Positions 37,280-47,836 of a DNA stretch of 64,000 nt are shown here, one piece after another. Source of the stretch: Pluralibacter gergoviae ATCC 33028 = NBRC 105706 (lineage in GTDB: Bacteria > Pseudomonadota > Gammaproteobacteria > Enterobacterales > Enterobacteriaceae). The notes below the pieces were generated by a model. That model was not told the DNA's origin, made no database searches, and saw nothing but the letters and a program-made list of their open reading frames with translations. The stretch spans positions 1 to 64,000 of the forward strand of contig NZ_BCZS01000017.1 of assembly GCF_001598855.1 (NCBI RefSeq), written 5' to 3'. Numbering within the stretch: the first letter of the stretch is position 1; each line of letters begins with the position of its first letter. The translations under genes and the position numbers were made by a program.

Positions 37280-37285
37280 ACGCCG

Positions 37286-38746
37286 TTACTCCTGTTCGGG
37301 CACGGTGACCGCGGTGCCGCCAAACAGACGTCGGAGCGTTATTGCCAGCACAATGGCGACAACCGCGTACAGCGTCCACTCGCCCATCTGCGAGAAGAAA
37401 TGGCCATAAGCGGCAATGGCCGCCTCGCCAATCTGCGACTCGGTGGTTTGCTGCGCCACGACGCCTGCCAGCCAGTTGGCTACCGCGCCGGTGGCCAGCA
37501 TATAGATCCCCGTCAGGATCCCGGTCACGCCGGGCATATTGAGGCGGGTGATCTGCGCCATCGCTACCGGATCGATAAACAGCTCGGCAAAGCCCATCAG
37601 CGCCAGGCCGGCCACCATCACGCCCATTGAGGCGTGGCCGTGCAGCTGGCCGCGCCGCGCGTTGAGCGCCAGCAGCATAAAACCGCCTCCCATCAGCGCC
37701 AGGCCAAAGGCGAACTTCAGCCACACTCGCAGGGCTGACGTAATGCCGCCTTCCGGGCTGGCCAGCCACGCCAGCACCACGCCTGCCGCCATCACCGCCA
37801 CCGCGTTTACCGACTGGAAGAGGGCTGTGGGGACGTCAATACTGAACAGATGCCTGTCCACAAAGCGGTCAATAAACAGGCTGATGGTGCTGCCGCCCTG
37901 CTGGGCCAGGACCCAGAACAGCGTGCCGGTCAGCATCAGCAGGAGGATCTGTCCCAGCGCCCGGCGATGCTGAGGATGGCTAATCATCAGTCGCGCCATC
38001 ATCTGCAGGGCGAAGAGGCAAACCAGCATCAGCAGCCAGCCGGAGAGATTGTTTTCCAGCAGGAAGGTAAAGAACAGCGGCGCCAGGCTCAGCATCACCA
38101 GCAGCCAGCCCCACACCGGCAGGGCGAATTTTTTTGCCCTCAGCGCGGGCGCATTCACGCCGCGCATCTCCCGGAAGTGGCGGTGGCCGCTGAGGAAAAT
38201 CAGCAGGCCGATAAACATGCCGATCCCCGCCAGCGCAAAGCCGATATGCCAGCCGTACAGTTCGGCGACCAGTCCGCAGGCGATGGGCGCGGCGATGGAG
38301 CCAATGTTGCCTGCGGCATAGAGCAGCGAGAAGCCGCCGTCGCGGCGGCTGTCGTCCGGAGCATACAGTTCGCCCAGCAGACAGCTGATATTGGATTTAA
38401 ACAGCCCGTAGCCGCAGATGATGATGGCCAGCGCCAGGTAGAGGCTCCACGTCGAATCAGACTCCACGCCCAGCACAACGTGTCCGAGGGTCATCAGCAG
38501 GGCGCCGGCGATCACCGCCGTGCGGTTGCCAAGCAGGCGGTCGGCAAGCCAGCCGCCGAGAATAGGGGTTACATAAACTAAAGACGCATACGCGCTGAAA
38601 AGGCTGATGGCGTGGCTGTCATCGAAGCCAAGCTGGTGGGTGAGATAGAGGATGAGCAGGGCACGCATGCCGTAAAAGCTGAAGTATTCCCAGATTTGAA
38701 TCGCCACGATGTAGTAGATCGCGCGCGGTTGTGAGGGTGTTTTCAT
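37286..38746 (-). CDS. dtpC: Dipeptide/tripeptide permease DtpC
   Basis: This 486-residue proton-dependent oligopeptide transporter (POT family) has the signature [17 protein letters not shown] near 19-35, [12 protein letters not shown] near 64-75, the FKSNIS segment near 116 and about 12-14 membrane segments. It matches E. coli YjdL/DtpC, which follows cadBA there too and prefers dipeptides containing lysine. It is separated from cadA by a strong terminator, so expression from Pcad would need readthrough. Confidence 0.94.
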   Translation of the reverse strand: MKTPSQPRAIYYIVAIQIWEYFSFYGMRALLILYLTHQLGFDDSHAISLFSAYASLVYVTPILGGWLADRLLGNRTAVIAGALLMTLGHVVLGVESDSTWSLYLALAIIICGYGLFKSNISCLLGELYAPDDSRRDGGFSLLYAAGNIGSIAAPIACGLVAELYGWHIGFALAGIGMFIGLLIFLSGHRHFREMRGVNAPALRAKKFALPVWGWLLVMLSLAPLFFTFLLENNLSGWLLMLVCLFALQMMARLMISHPQHRRALGQILLLMLTGTLFWVLAQQGGSTISLFIDRFVDRHLFSIDVPTALFQSVNAVAVMAAGVVLAWLASPEGGITSALRVWLKFAFGLALMGGGFMLLALNARRGQLHGHASMGVMVAGLALMGFAELFIDPVAMAQITRLNMPGVTGILTGIYMLATGAVANWLAGVVAQQTTESQIGEAAIAAYGHFFSQMGEWTLYAVVAIVLAITLRRLFGGTAVTVPEQE

Positions 38747-38765
38747 GGCATCTCCTTACAGCGAG

Positions 38766-38796
38766 AAAAAAGGGAAGTGGCAAAGCCACTTCCCTT
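38766..38796 (-). terminator. cadBA terminator
   Basis: On the minus strand a perfect 12-base stem (AAGGGAAGTGGC/GCCACTTCCCTT, loop of three) is followed by TTTTT, 13 bases past the cadA stop. It would end most cadBA transcripts before dtpC. Confidence 0.88.
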
Positions 38797-38808
38797 CAGC
38801 GCTTAACG

Positions 38809-40950
38809 TTACTTAGTTTCTTTCAGCACGTTAACGGTGTAACGACCGTCTGCCTGACGATAGGCACCGTGGATATCGGTTTCGAAGCCCGGATAGTGGG
38901 CACCGATTTCGCACAGCATCTGCAGGAACTCAAGTACCGGACGGCTCTCTTCGGTCACTTTTTCACCTGGCAGGATCAGCGGTACTCCCGGCGGGTACGG
39001 AAGGATCATGTTGGCATTGACGCGGCCAACCATATCTTCCATGTACACTTCTTCAGTTTCACCGTGCAGCTCTTTCTGGAAGGCAGCGTACGGGGTGATA
39101 ACCATTTCCGGCAGCACTTCGAACGCACGATACATCAGATCCGGCAGGTTGTGCTGAACAACCAGCTTGTGGATGCCTGCAGCCAGCTCCTGAATACGCA
39201 TGTTTTCATAGAATTCAGGGTTTTCACGGTACAGCGACGGCAGCATGTTTTTCACGCGCAGGTTCAGGTCGAATGCGCGTTTGAAGTCGGTCAGACCGCG
39301 CAGCAGACTCAGAGCCTTGGTTTTGTCGATACCGATGCTGAACAGGAACAGCAGGTTGTAAGGACCGGTTTTCTCAACGATGATGCCGTGCTCGTCCAGA
39401 TATTTCGCGACCAGGCTTGCAGGGATACCGAACTCGTCCATGGTACCGTCTTTCTTCATCCCCGGGGTCAGCAGCGTGACTTTGATCGGGTCGAGGTACA
39501 TGTGCTCGTTGTCGATATCTTTGAAGCCGTGCCATGCGCTATCAGAACGCAGCGGCCAGCACTCTTTCTCATCAACCTGCTCCGGCTGCCATACGTCGAA
39601 GGACCAGCCTTCGGCTTCGGCTTTGAGACGTTTGATCTCTTTACGGAACTTGATAGCGCGGTCGATAGAGCCTTCAATCAGGCGCTTACCGGCGTTGCCT
39701 TTCATCATTGCCGCTGCGGTTTCAGTGGAAGCCACGATACCGTAGTGCGGAGACGTGGAGGTGTGCATCATGAAGGCTTCGTTGAAGGTCTCTTCGTTTA
39801 CGTCACCCTTCACGTGGATCATGGACGCCTGAGAGAACGCCGCCAGCAGTTTATGCGTGGACTGGGTTTCATAGATAACCTTGCCTTCCACGCGGCCGCC
39901 GCTCATGCCGCATTTACCGGCATAGATTGGCGAGAAGTTGGTGTAAGGCACCCACGCGGAGTCGAAGTGGATGGACTTAACGTCGAGGGTTTTCTTGATG
40001 TAGTCGGTGTTGTACAGCAGACCATCGTAAGTCGAGTTGGTGATTACCGCGTGTACCGGCCAGGTGGCGTTCGGGGTCTTTTTCACGCGCTCGGCGATAG
40101 TCTCGTGCTGGAATTCGCTCTGCGGGATACCGCCGAGAATACCGTAGGCGTTACGGGTCGGGCGGAAGTAGATCGGCGTAACGTCGCTCATCATCATCAG
40201 GTGAGTCAGCGATTTGTGGCAGTTACGGTCGATCAGAATGGTGCTGCCCGCCGGCGCGGAGTACATACCGACGATTTTGTTCGCGGTAGACGTACCGTTA
40301 GTCACCATGTAGCTGCGTTCGGCGTTGAACACGCGGGCGATGTACTCTTCGGCTTCTTTATGCGGGCCGCTGTGGTCCAGCAGGGAGCCCAGCTCAGAAA
40401 CGGAGATAGAGATATCGGACTTCATGGTGTTGGCACCGTAGAAGTCATAGAACAGGCTACCTACCGGGCTTTTCTGGAAAGCGGTACCGCCCATGTGGCC
40501 CGGCGTACAGAAGGTGTATTTACCTTCGCGAGCATATTTGAACAGGGCTTTGGTCAGCGGCGGCAGAATGTTGTCGATGTATTCATCGGTGCTTTGCTTG
40601 ATTTTTGCCGCGATATCGTCGGCCAGGCCCAGCGCATATTCGAAGAAGCGCACCTGCATACGCAGATCGTTGAGGCTAACGTCGAGGGTGGAGTGGGTGT
40701 TGGCGAACGCGTAAACCGGCATGTGCTCGTTCAGCTTGCTGATCTCTTCGCACAGGGTCAGGTTGTAGGTATCCCAGTCGAAGATCACGCCGCACAGGCG
40801 GGGATTGTTCTCAATCAGCTTCAGCAAATCTTCGCGGTCATTCGGGTAAACAACGCGGAAGTCCAGGCGCTCAAGGGCGCTGTGCAGTTCACGGATGGGC
40901 TCTTCTTTGAAGTAGACACCCATATGGTTCATGATTGCGATAACGTTCAT
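38809..40950 (-). CDS. cadA: Inducible lysine decarboxylase
   Basis: CadA converts lysine to cadaverine and CO2, consuming a proton, in acid stress. The 713-residue PLP enzyme has an N-terminal wing (receiver-like) domain, the PLP lysine in TQSTHKLLAAFSQ near 367, and ornithine/lysine/arginine decarboxylase features throughout. It works with the CadB antiporter just upstream. The 77-base gap to cadB holds a strong hairpin (40972-41011). Confidence 0.98.
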   Translation of the reverse strand: MNVIAIMNHMGVYFKEEPIRELHSALERLDFRVVYPNDREDLLKLIENNPRLCGVIFDWDTYNLTLCEEISKLNEHMPVYAFANTHSTLDVSLNDLRMQVRFFEYALGLADDIAAKIKQSTDEYIDNILPPLTKALFKYAREGKYTFCTPGHMGGTAFQKSPVGSLFYDFYGANTMKSDISISVSELGSLLDHSGPHKEAEEYIARVFNAERSYMVTNGTSTANKIVGMYSAPAGSTILIDRNCHKSLTHLMMMSDVTPIYFRPTRNAYGILGGIPQSEFQHETIAERVKKTPNATWPVHAVITNSTYDGLLYNTDYIKKTLDVKSIHFDSAWVPYTNFSPIYAGKCGMSGGRVEGKVIYETQSTHKLLAAFSQASMIHVKGDVNEETFNEAFMMHTSTSPHYGIVASTETAAAMMKGNAGKRLIEGSIDRAIKFRKEIKRLKAEAEGWSFDVWQPEQVDEKECWPLRSDSAWHGFKDIDNEHMYLDPIKVTLLTPGMKKDGTMDEFGIPASLVAKYLDEHGIIVEKTGPYNLLFLFSIGIDKTKALSLLRGLTDFKRAFDLNLRVKNMLPSLYRENPEFYENMRIQELAAGIHKLVVQHNLPDLMYRAFEVLPEMVITPYAAFQKELHGETEEVYMEDMVGRVNANMILPYPPGVPLILPGEKVTEESRPVLEFLQMLCEIGAHYPGFETDIHGAYRQADGRYTVNVLKETK

Positions 40951-40971
40951 AGTCGTATCTCCAGGTGTAGA

Positions 40972-41011
40972 AAGCCCTTCCCGTCGCGATATGACAGGGC
41001 AGGAAGGGCTT
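40972..41011 (-). promoter_or_regulatory. Hairpin between cadB and cadA
   Basis: AAGCCCTTCC and GGAAGGGCTT form a perfect 10-base stem around a 20-base loop. No T tract follows on the minus strand. It may act as an RNA processing or stabilising element that sets the cadA:cadB ratio. Confidence 0.55.
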
Positions 41012-41027
41012 CAGAAAGGGGTACTAA

Positions 41028-42359
41028 TTAGTGCGCGTTGGCGGCGTTAGCAGAATCGCTGGTGTGCTGACGCTGGCCGAGCTTACGGCCGTAGAACATC
41101 AGGATAATCAGGCTAATGATGAAGGTACCGGTCAGCTCGAAAGAGCCGGCGCCAATCAGCGCGATAAAGCAGAAGCAGCAACCGAAGAAGGAACAAAACA
41201 GGGTTGCCAGGTTGCGCAGCGTGATACCTTCAAAGCGTACCAGGTCAACGCAGGAGTAGAAGTAAGGCAGCATGGTCAGCAGTACCGCGATACCGGTCAA
41301 CTCGCCGAACAGGTCGGAGGCTTTACCGCCGTGGGAGCTAACAAAGGTCAGCAGCAGCATCAGGGCAGTCATTTTGCAGGATGCCAGCAGCAGGCCTTTT
41401 TTCGGCACGCCGTTCTTATCCATTTCGCCATACACTTTCGGGAAGTTGCCGTCTTTTGCCGCACGGGCGCCGGCCTGACCTACCAGCATCATCCAGGAAC
41501 CGAGCGACGTCAGACAGGCGAAGGCGGTGAAGGCTGATACTACTGGTGCGGCCCAGCCGCCGAGCATGGTGGAGGCGCTGATAGCAAACGGTGCGCCAGA
41601 GGCAGCCATTTCAGACGCCGGGAACATACCGGAAAGCACCTGCGTTGCAGCAACGTAAACGACACCTGCCAGCGCGGTACCCATCATGGTAGCCAGCGGC
41701 ACGGTACGTTTCGGGTTGTTGACCATACCGGTGCTGACCGCTGCGGATTCAACACCCACAAAGGCCCACAGGCAGAGCAGAACGCTGTTGATAATCGCGC
41801 GGGAATCTGTGGTACCGCCGGTGTTCCAGTTTGCTTTATAGGTGGCTAAATCGAACCAGTGCCAGCCGATAACCGCAGTCAGAACGACGGGAATAAGAAC
41901 CAGGATCAAACCGATGGAAGTGAGTCGGCTTACCCAGGTACCGCCCAGCAGGTTGACGAAGGTAAAAATCCACAGAATCGCGATACAGGCTATACCGGCC
42001 GGAATCGGGTCGTTCAGTACCGGGAAGAAGGTAGAGAGGTAAGAGACGGCGGTGATGCCGATTGCCAGGTTACCAATCCAGTTGGCGTGATAGTAGAGCA
42101 CGCCGGTCTGGAAACCGAATGCCGGAGACAATTCACCCGCGTAAGCAATCGGACCACCTTCCTGCGGATTTTTTGTCGCAAGGCGAGCATAAACATAGGC
42201 TAGTGACATCGCACCAATAATGGATATTACCCAGCCGAAGACGGAGATGGCACCAATTTTTGCCAGGTTTGCCGGTAATAAGGCAATCCCGCTCCCCATC
42301 ATATTACCGGCAACGACACCGGTACAGGCTAATAGCCCGATCTTTTTCGCAGAACTCAT
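41028..42359 (-). CDS. cadB: Lysine/cadaverine antiporter CadB
   Basis: CadB exchanges external lysine for internal cadaverine and so drives the acid-resistance cycle. The 443-residue protein is an APC-superfamily transporter with about 12 membrane segments; GNMMGSGIALLPANLAKIG near 19-37 is the family substrate-binding region. I start at ATG 42359 (MSSAKKIGLL), whose GAGGAG site overlaps an upstream in-frame ATG six codons earlier. Confidence 0.97.
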   Translation of the reverse strand: MSSAKKIGLLACTGVVAGNMMGSGIALLPANLAKIGAISVFGWVISIIGAMSLAYVYARLATKNPQEGGPIAYAGELSPAFGFQTGVLYYHANWIGNLAIGITAVSYLSTFFPVLNDPIPAGIACIAILWIFTFVNLLGGTWVSRLTSIGLILVLIPVVLTAVIGWHWFDLATYKANWNTGGTTDSRAIINSVLLCLWAFVGVESAAVSTGMVNNPKRTVPLATMMGTALAGVVYVAATQVLSGMFPASEMAASGAPFAISASTMLGGWAAPVVSAFTAFACLTSLGSWMMLVGQAGARAAKDGNFPKVYGEMDKNGVPKKGLLLASCKMTALMLLLTFVSSHGGKASDLFGELTGIAVLLTMLPYFYSCVDLVRFEGITLRNLATLFCSFFGCCFCFIALIGAGSFELTGTFIISLIILMFYGRKLGQRQHTSDSANAANAH

Positions 42360-42683
42360 GTTTCGTTTTCTCCTCATTTATTTTGGAGGCGCGGATCATG
42401 ATGCGAAGCTCATTGTGATCCGACCGACTGGCGACAAGATTAATGCTCTCGGTCAGAGAAGTCCTAAAGATTAGGTGAAGTAATGCCAAACATCACACAA
42501 ATGAGATCTTGAGGTTTTTGCATTTACATATCATGATGACAAATTGATATCATGAAAAGATAAATATCATTAATAATCATATAATTATTCAATTGGTAAC
42601 GTGTTGCGTAAATGTCGTCACGGGGAGGAGGAAGGCTGCTTTTTGGCAACATCATTGATATGTTTTATTACATTGATTTAACC
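42360..42683 (-). promoter_or_regulatory. cadBA control region
   Basis: The ~320 bases between cadC and cadB are markedly AT-rich at 42480-42680, with repeated ATCAT/ATGAT and TAATTAT blocks, unlike the GC-rich surroundings. In E. coli this is where CadC binds two sites and H-NS silences Pcad. I see a possible -10 (TAATCT) at about 42465-42470 on the minus strand but cannot place CadC sites with confidence. No ORF or RNA gene is visible. Confidence 0.6.
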
Positions 42684-42713
42684 TGAAGGCGGCCGTTTTT
42701 CAGGCCGCCTTCA
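42684..42713 (-). terminator. Hairpin after cadC
   Basis: TGAAGGCGGCC and GGCCGCCTTCA make a perfect 11-base stem with an 8-base loop, starting eight bases after the cadC stop. The minus-strand sequence after it is only partly T-rich. Confidence 0.6.
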
Positions 42714-42720
42714 GCAAGCC

Positions 42721-44241
42721 TCATTCGGCGGAAAGGAAATTGTTCAGATAGGGCACTACGCGGATGACGGACGTCTGAAATAAACCGTTCTCAATCCAGT
42801 AAAGCGTGTTCTCGCCGGGACGTAAGTTAAAGGCTGTAATATAGGCGTCAGCGGCCAGACGATTTTCACCTTTCATTTCGTAGACTTTTCCCAATAGCAC
42901 ATAATTAAGCCACGACATCTCTTTGTTGATACCGCTATTAATTTCGTCATACGCCTCGTTCACGTGTCCCTGACTTAACTTTTCAATGGCTTTAATCTGG
43001 TAAAACACCGATGTCTGTTCAATTTGCGGCAAATGGCTGATTCTGTCTATTTCGGTATAAAGCGCCGCCAGCTGCTTATCATTGAGCGATTGCTGGGAGT
43101 GGCGCAGCGCGTCGACCAGCACCTTTTCCGCCGAGGCGTAGGCAAAGTCGGGAGACTGCTTTATCACCTCATCAAGGATTGCGCTGGCCTTACCCAACGA
43201 GTCCATATCGCCTTTCATCAGCAGCATGTGGGCCTGATAAAACTGCGCCAGCGACATGCTGCGCGAAGGCTGAAACTGGTGCAGCATCGCCTGCATGGCG
43301 TCCGGCCACGGCTGCATCAGCGACTGCGAGAGGCTGTTCATCAAATCATTCTGTATCGAGATCTGATTATCGCTGGTCACAAAGTAGCGCTTATCAAGCA
43401 TCACCGAACCGTCGGCATTATCAATGAGCTTTACGGACATAAAGCACTGCTGGGCGCGGTAGTGGCGCTGGTTGACGAATTCAATGGTCAGCGTTTTCCC
43501 CGATGTGCTCGGTTCATTGACGTTATAGTCCGTTTTATCGTGAACCATAAAGGTCGAGAAGGTGTTCAGCGAGGTGGTAATCAGGCTGCCGAGTCCGACG
43601 GCGTAGGAGTGCTGAGATGCCCAGTTATTGCACGAATTACCGTTGACCAGGTGAATATCAATATCGCGGGGATTGAGCAGCAGGCGCGTTTTTGTGATGG
43701 GTGTCCTGGAATGCAGCGTGGAAAGCGCGATCAGCGCGACGCAGCTGGCGAGCGCCAGTAAAAACAGACACCACACCCAGAAGGCAGTCCGGCGGCGGAC
43801 CGTTTTCTTTGTCGCGGGCGCGGGCGCACAAACGTCCGGCGCTGCGGCGGCTACTGCGGTCGGTTCGGCAGCCGCCGGGGCAGGCGAGACGGGCTGCAGC
43901 TGCGGCTCATCGCCCTCGGTACACCAGACGACCGGCGCCGTCAGCTTATAGCCGCGCTTGGGAACGGTAATAATATATTCCGGGCTGTTCTCATCGGCAT
44001 CTTTCAGGGACTTACGCAGTTCGGAGATACTCTGAGTGACAACGTGATTTGTTACCACGTTGCGGGTCCAGACGTGATCAATCAGCTCGTCGCGGCTCAG
44101 CACCTCGTCAGGGTGATGGGCAAAATAGACCAGCAGGTCGATTAAGCGCGGTTCAAGCGTGAGCTGACGTCCCTGCCGGCTGATTTGGTTGATTGAAGGT
44201 GTAACCAGCCACTCACCGATGAGTACAACAGGTTGCTGCAT
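42721..44241 (-). CDS. cadC: Acid- and lysine-responsive activator CadC
   Basis: This 506-residue ToxR-like membrane regulator of cadBA has an N-terminal winged-helix DNA-binding domain (1-105), a Pro/Ala-rich linker, one membrane segment (152-174) and a periplasmic pH- and cadaverine-sensing domain. Cys204 (NSCNNW) and Cys266 (AQQCFM) correspond to the regulatory disulfide pair of E. coli CadC. Lysine is sensed through the permease LysP, encoded elsewhere. The linker is longer in Ala/Pro than I expect for E. coli. Confidence 0.95.
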   Translation of the reverse strand: MQQPVVLIGEWLVTPSINQISRQGRQLTLEPRLIDLLVYFAHHPDEVLSRDELIDHVWTRNVVTNHVVTQSISELRKSLKDADENSPEYIITVPKRGYKLTAPVVWCTEGDEPQLQPVSPAPAAAEPTAVAAAAPDVCAPAPATKKTVRRRTAFWVWCLFLLALASCVALIALSTLHSRTPITKTRLLLNPRDIDIHLVNGNSCNNWASQHSYAVGLGSLITTSLNTFSTFMVHDKTDYNVNEPSTSGKTLTIEFVNQRHYRAQQCFMSVKLIDNADGSVMLDKRYFVTSDNQISIQNDLMNSLSQSLMQPWPDAMQAMLHQFQPSRSMSLAQFYQAHMLLMKGDMDSLGKASAILDEVIKQSPDFAYASAEKVLVDALRHSQQSLNDKQLAALYTEIDRISHLPQIEQTSVFYQIKAIEKLSQGHVNEAYDEINSGINKEMSWLNYVLLGKVYEMKGENRLAADAYITAFNLRPGENTLYWIENGLFQTSVIRVVPYLNNFLSAE

Positions 44242-44368
44242 AAAATTGGGGACTCAAGCAAAAAGGGGAAAGCGGTAATCATAACACAATTCGGTCGGGG
44301 CGTTTTTGGCAGGGGTGCGGCGCGGGCGTAAAGGCGGGTGTTCGAAGCGTGAATAATCCTGAACAGCA

Positions 44369-44400
44369 TCAAGGGCAGGCGGCAGCCCGCCGGCCCTTGA
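44369..44400 (-). terminator. Hairpin after hmp
   Basis: TCAAGGGC/GCCCTTGA plus an inner GGCGG/CCGCC pair form a long stem ten bases beyond the hmp stop. There is no U tract on the minus strand, so it is probably a factor-dependent or 3'-protecting structure. Confidence 0.45.
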
Positions 44401-44410
44401 TTGCGCCATT

Positions 44411-45589
44411 TTACAGCACTTTATGAGGCCCAAAGCACTCATAGTGGATGCGATCGGCCCCGACACCAAGCCCGATCAGCTGTTTTGCCGCGAACTGCAT
44501 AAAGCCCACCGGGCCGCAGAGATAAAACTGCATGGCGGGATCGGTAAGCTGTTCCTTATGCGGCGCCAGGTCCATCAGACCTTGCGTATCATAGCGATCG
44601 CCGGCGTCCGGCACCCGATACCAGGTATGTGAGCTGAAATGCGGCAGTCGCTGACCGCAGGCGGCGACTTCGTCGGCAAACGCGTCAACGCGGCCATTCT
44701 CGGCGGCGTGCAGCCACGTCACCTGCGTCGGGTGCCCCTGCTCCGCCAGCGTGTCCAGCATGGCAAGCATCGGCGTCTGGCCTACGCCTGCCGAGATCAG
44801 CGTGACCGGCGTTTGCGGCTCAATCTGCAGGAAGAAATCGCCTGCCGGTGCCGCCAGCTGTACAATATCGCCGACGTTCGCTTCATTATGCAGCCAGTTT
44901 GACACCTGGCCGCCCTCTTCACGCTTGACCGCAATACGGTAGCCTTTGCGGTTTGCTTTGCGGGTCAGGGAGTACTGACGGATCTCCTGATGTTCAAAAC
45001 CTGCCGGCTTAAGCCAGACGGCGAGGTACTGCCCCGGCTGATAGTCGGCGACATCGCCGCCGTCGGCCGCTTCCAGTTCGAAACTGGTAATGAGATCGCT
45101 CTGCGGCTGCTTGCTGACGATGCGGAACGGACGCGTGCCGACCCAGCCGCCGTGTTTCGCCGCATTTTGCTGGTAAATCTCGCCTTCGCGCTTAATAAAG
45201 ACATCGGCCAGTACGCCGTAGGCCTTGCCCCAGGCGTTGAGCACCTCCTCTCCCGGATGGAGCATCTCATCGATCGTCGCCAGGAGATGCGTGCCCACAA
45301 TGGCGTACTGATCGGGCCTGATCTGAAAGCTGGTGTGCTTCTGGGCAATTTTTTCTACGGCCGGCAGCAGGGCGGGCAGGTCTTCAATATGGGTTGCATA
45401 GGCGGCAATGGCGTTAAACAGCGCCTCGCGCTGGTCGCCGTTGCGCTGGTTGCTCATATTGAAAATCTCTTTCAGCTCCGGGTTATGGGCGAACATGCGG
45501 TCATAAAAGTGGGCGGTAAGTTTAGGTCCGGTTTCGACCAGCAGGGGAATGGTGGCCTTTACTGTCGCGATGGTTTGTGCATCGAGCAT
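44411..45589 (-). CDS. hmp: Flavohemoprotein (nitric oxide dioxygenase)
   Basis: Hmp converts nitric oxide and oxygen to nitrate using NAD(P)H. The 392-residue protein has an N-terminal globin domain with heme-ligating His85 (IAQKHTSF), an FAD-binding domain with RQYSLTRK near 205, and a C-terminal NAD-binding domain with [11 protein letters not shown] near 267. It is cytoplasmic. The NsrR palindrome just upstream (45613-45635) predicts induction by nitric oxide. Confidence 0.97.
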   Translation of the reverse strand: MLDAQTIATVKATIPLLVETGPKLTAHFYDRMFAHNPELKEIFNMSNQRNGDQREALFNAIAAYATHIEDLPALLPAVEKIAQKHTSFQIRPDQYAIVGTHLLATIDEMLHPGEEVLNAWGKAYGVLADVFIKREGEIYQQNAAKHGGWVGTRPFRIVSKQPQSDLITSFELEAADGGDVADYQPGQYLAVWLKPAGFEHQEIRQYSLTRKANRKGYRIAVKREEGGQVSNWLHNEANVGDIVQLAAPAGDFFLQIEPQTPVTLISAGVGQTPMLAMLDTLAEQGHPTQVTWLHAAENGRVDAFADEVAACGQRLPHFSSHTWYRVPDAGDRYDTQGLMDLAPHKEQLTDPAMQFYLCGPVGFMQFAAKQLIGLGVGADRIHYECFGPHKVL

Positions 45590-45612
45590 AGCGTTATCCT
45601 CATACCTGTTTA

Positions 45613-45635
45613 ATAATGTATTTTAAATGCATGTT
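45613..45635. promoter_or_regulatory. NsrR operator of hmp
   Basis: On the minus strand AACATGCATTT-A-AAATACATTAT has the 11-1-11 inverted structure of an NsrR site. The left half differs from AAGATGCATTT at one position. It lies 24 bases before the hmp start. Confidence 0.82.
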
Positions 45636-45756
45636 ATAGGAATACCCACATGCTGTAAATGGTTCTTTCACTATGAGAAGTATGCATCACAATCCTGAAA
45701 AGAAATCTCTTTGTAACGATGAAGCGCATTTTTGAGCAATCCCTTGTGTGGCGCGG

Positions 45757-45772
45757 AGGTAATCGTTTGCGT
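45757..45772. promoter_or_regulatory. PurR operator of glyA
   Basis: AGGTAATCGTTTGCGT is the reverse of ACGCAAACG-ATTACCT, a PurR box, and matches the one known at E. coli glyA. It sits about 117 bases upstream of glyA. A possible -10, TATACT (45814-45819), with CTGTTA 17 bases before it, follows. Confidence 0.82.
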
Positions 45773-45888
45773 AAATTCCGTTGTCAAGACCTGTTATCGC
45801 ACCACTAATCAGTTATACTGTCGGCCGTTGCCCAAAAGGGCCCTCTATTTATCGTGGTTGTAACTGTTAGCTGAGTCAGGAGATGCGG

Positions 45889-47142
<1,254 letters not shown>

Positions 47143-47158
47143 TTCTGTACTGCTGGTA

Positions 47159-47188
47159 GAGAAAAGGCCGCGAATGCGGCCTTTTCTC
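47159..47188 (+). terminator. glyA terminator
   Basis: GAGAAAAGGCCGC, loop GAAT, GCGGCCTTTTCTC: a 13-base stem with a T-rich right arm, 16 bases after glyA. Its A-rich left arm lets it also work for leftward transcripts. Confidence 0.9.
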
Positions 47189-47265
47189 ATTAGTGTCTGT
47201 TTCACTTATCCAGCCGGGAATCGGTCAGCACTCCCGTTATCCGGGCTTCATACACCAACCGCATC

Positions 47266-47688
47266 TTAGCGGCGATCCAGAGACCAGGCGCCCGGTCCTG
47301 CCAGTGCCAGCAGTAAAAATGCCCCCGCGATACTGATATTTTTATAAAAGTTAATCATATTCGGCGCGACGTCGGCTCCCGTCATGTTCCAGTAGTGGTG
47401 TCCGATAACGGCCGTGCCCAGCGTATAGAGCAGAAAAATCACCGCCAGCGGACGGGTAAAAAAGCCCAGAACAATGAGGATAGCGACCAGCACTTCCATC
47501 ACCACGGCAATAATAGCGGACAGCATGGGCAGCGGCGCGCCGACGGCGGCCATATACTCCACGGTGCCGCTAAAGCCGGTCATCTTCGGCACGCCAAAAA
47601 TAATAAACAGCGCGACGACGGCGATGCGGGCGATGAGCAGCAGCAGCGGGCGTAACGAACCAAAATCCAGATAGCGGAGGGTATTCAT
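47266..47688 (-). CDS. yphA: DoxX-family inner-membrane protein YphA
   Basis: This 140-residue membrane protein has four hydrophobic segments (about 15-34, 51-77, 79-95 and 118-133) and the DoxX signature around [12 protein letters not shown]. It matches E. coli YphA in length and most residues. The function is not established. In K-12 it lies between the hca and yph genes, and here it lies between glyA and the sugar operon. An imperfect inverted repeat just upstream (47705-47728) suggests specific regulation. Confidence 0.9.
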   Translation of the reverse strand: MNTLRYLDFGSLRPLLLLIARIAVVALFIIFGVPKMTGFSGTVEYMAAVGAPLPMLSAIIAVVMEVLVAILIVLGFFTRPLAVIFLLYTLGTAVIGHHYWNMTGADVAPNMINFYKNISIAGAFLLLALAGPGAWSLDRR

Positions 47689-47704
47689 AGCAGTTCCATT
47701 GGTA

Positions 47705-47728
47705 GTATTGGTTAATCAAACCTAATAC
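47705..47728. promoter_or_regulatory. Inverted repeat upstream of yphA
   Basis: GTATTGGTT and AACCTAATAC form an inverted repeat with one unpaired T, 17 bases before the yphA start. It is placed where an operator would block initiation. The binding protein is unknown. Confidence 0.45.
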
Positions 47729-47836
47729 ATAATGGGCCAGTCAGCTACCGTTTTGCATATATTATTCAAGCGTTAATAACGAGAGATATATAGATTTTCA
47801 TAACGCTGCCAAATTTTCTCCATATCACTCAGCCGA

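Noticed and set aside
38731-41031. A 766-codon open frame antisense to cadA and reaching into dtpC
   Set aside because: It spans a strong terminator and two real genes, and its translation is a compositional shadow.
47189-47265. REP or repeat element after glyA
   Set aside because: CCGGGAAT and CCCG/CCGGG fragments do not form a stable or recognisable REP unit.
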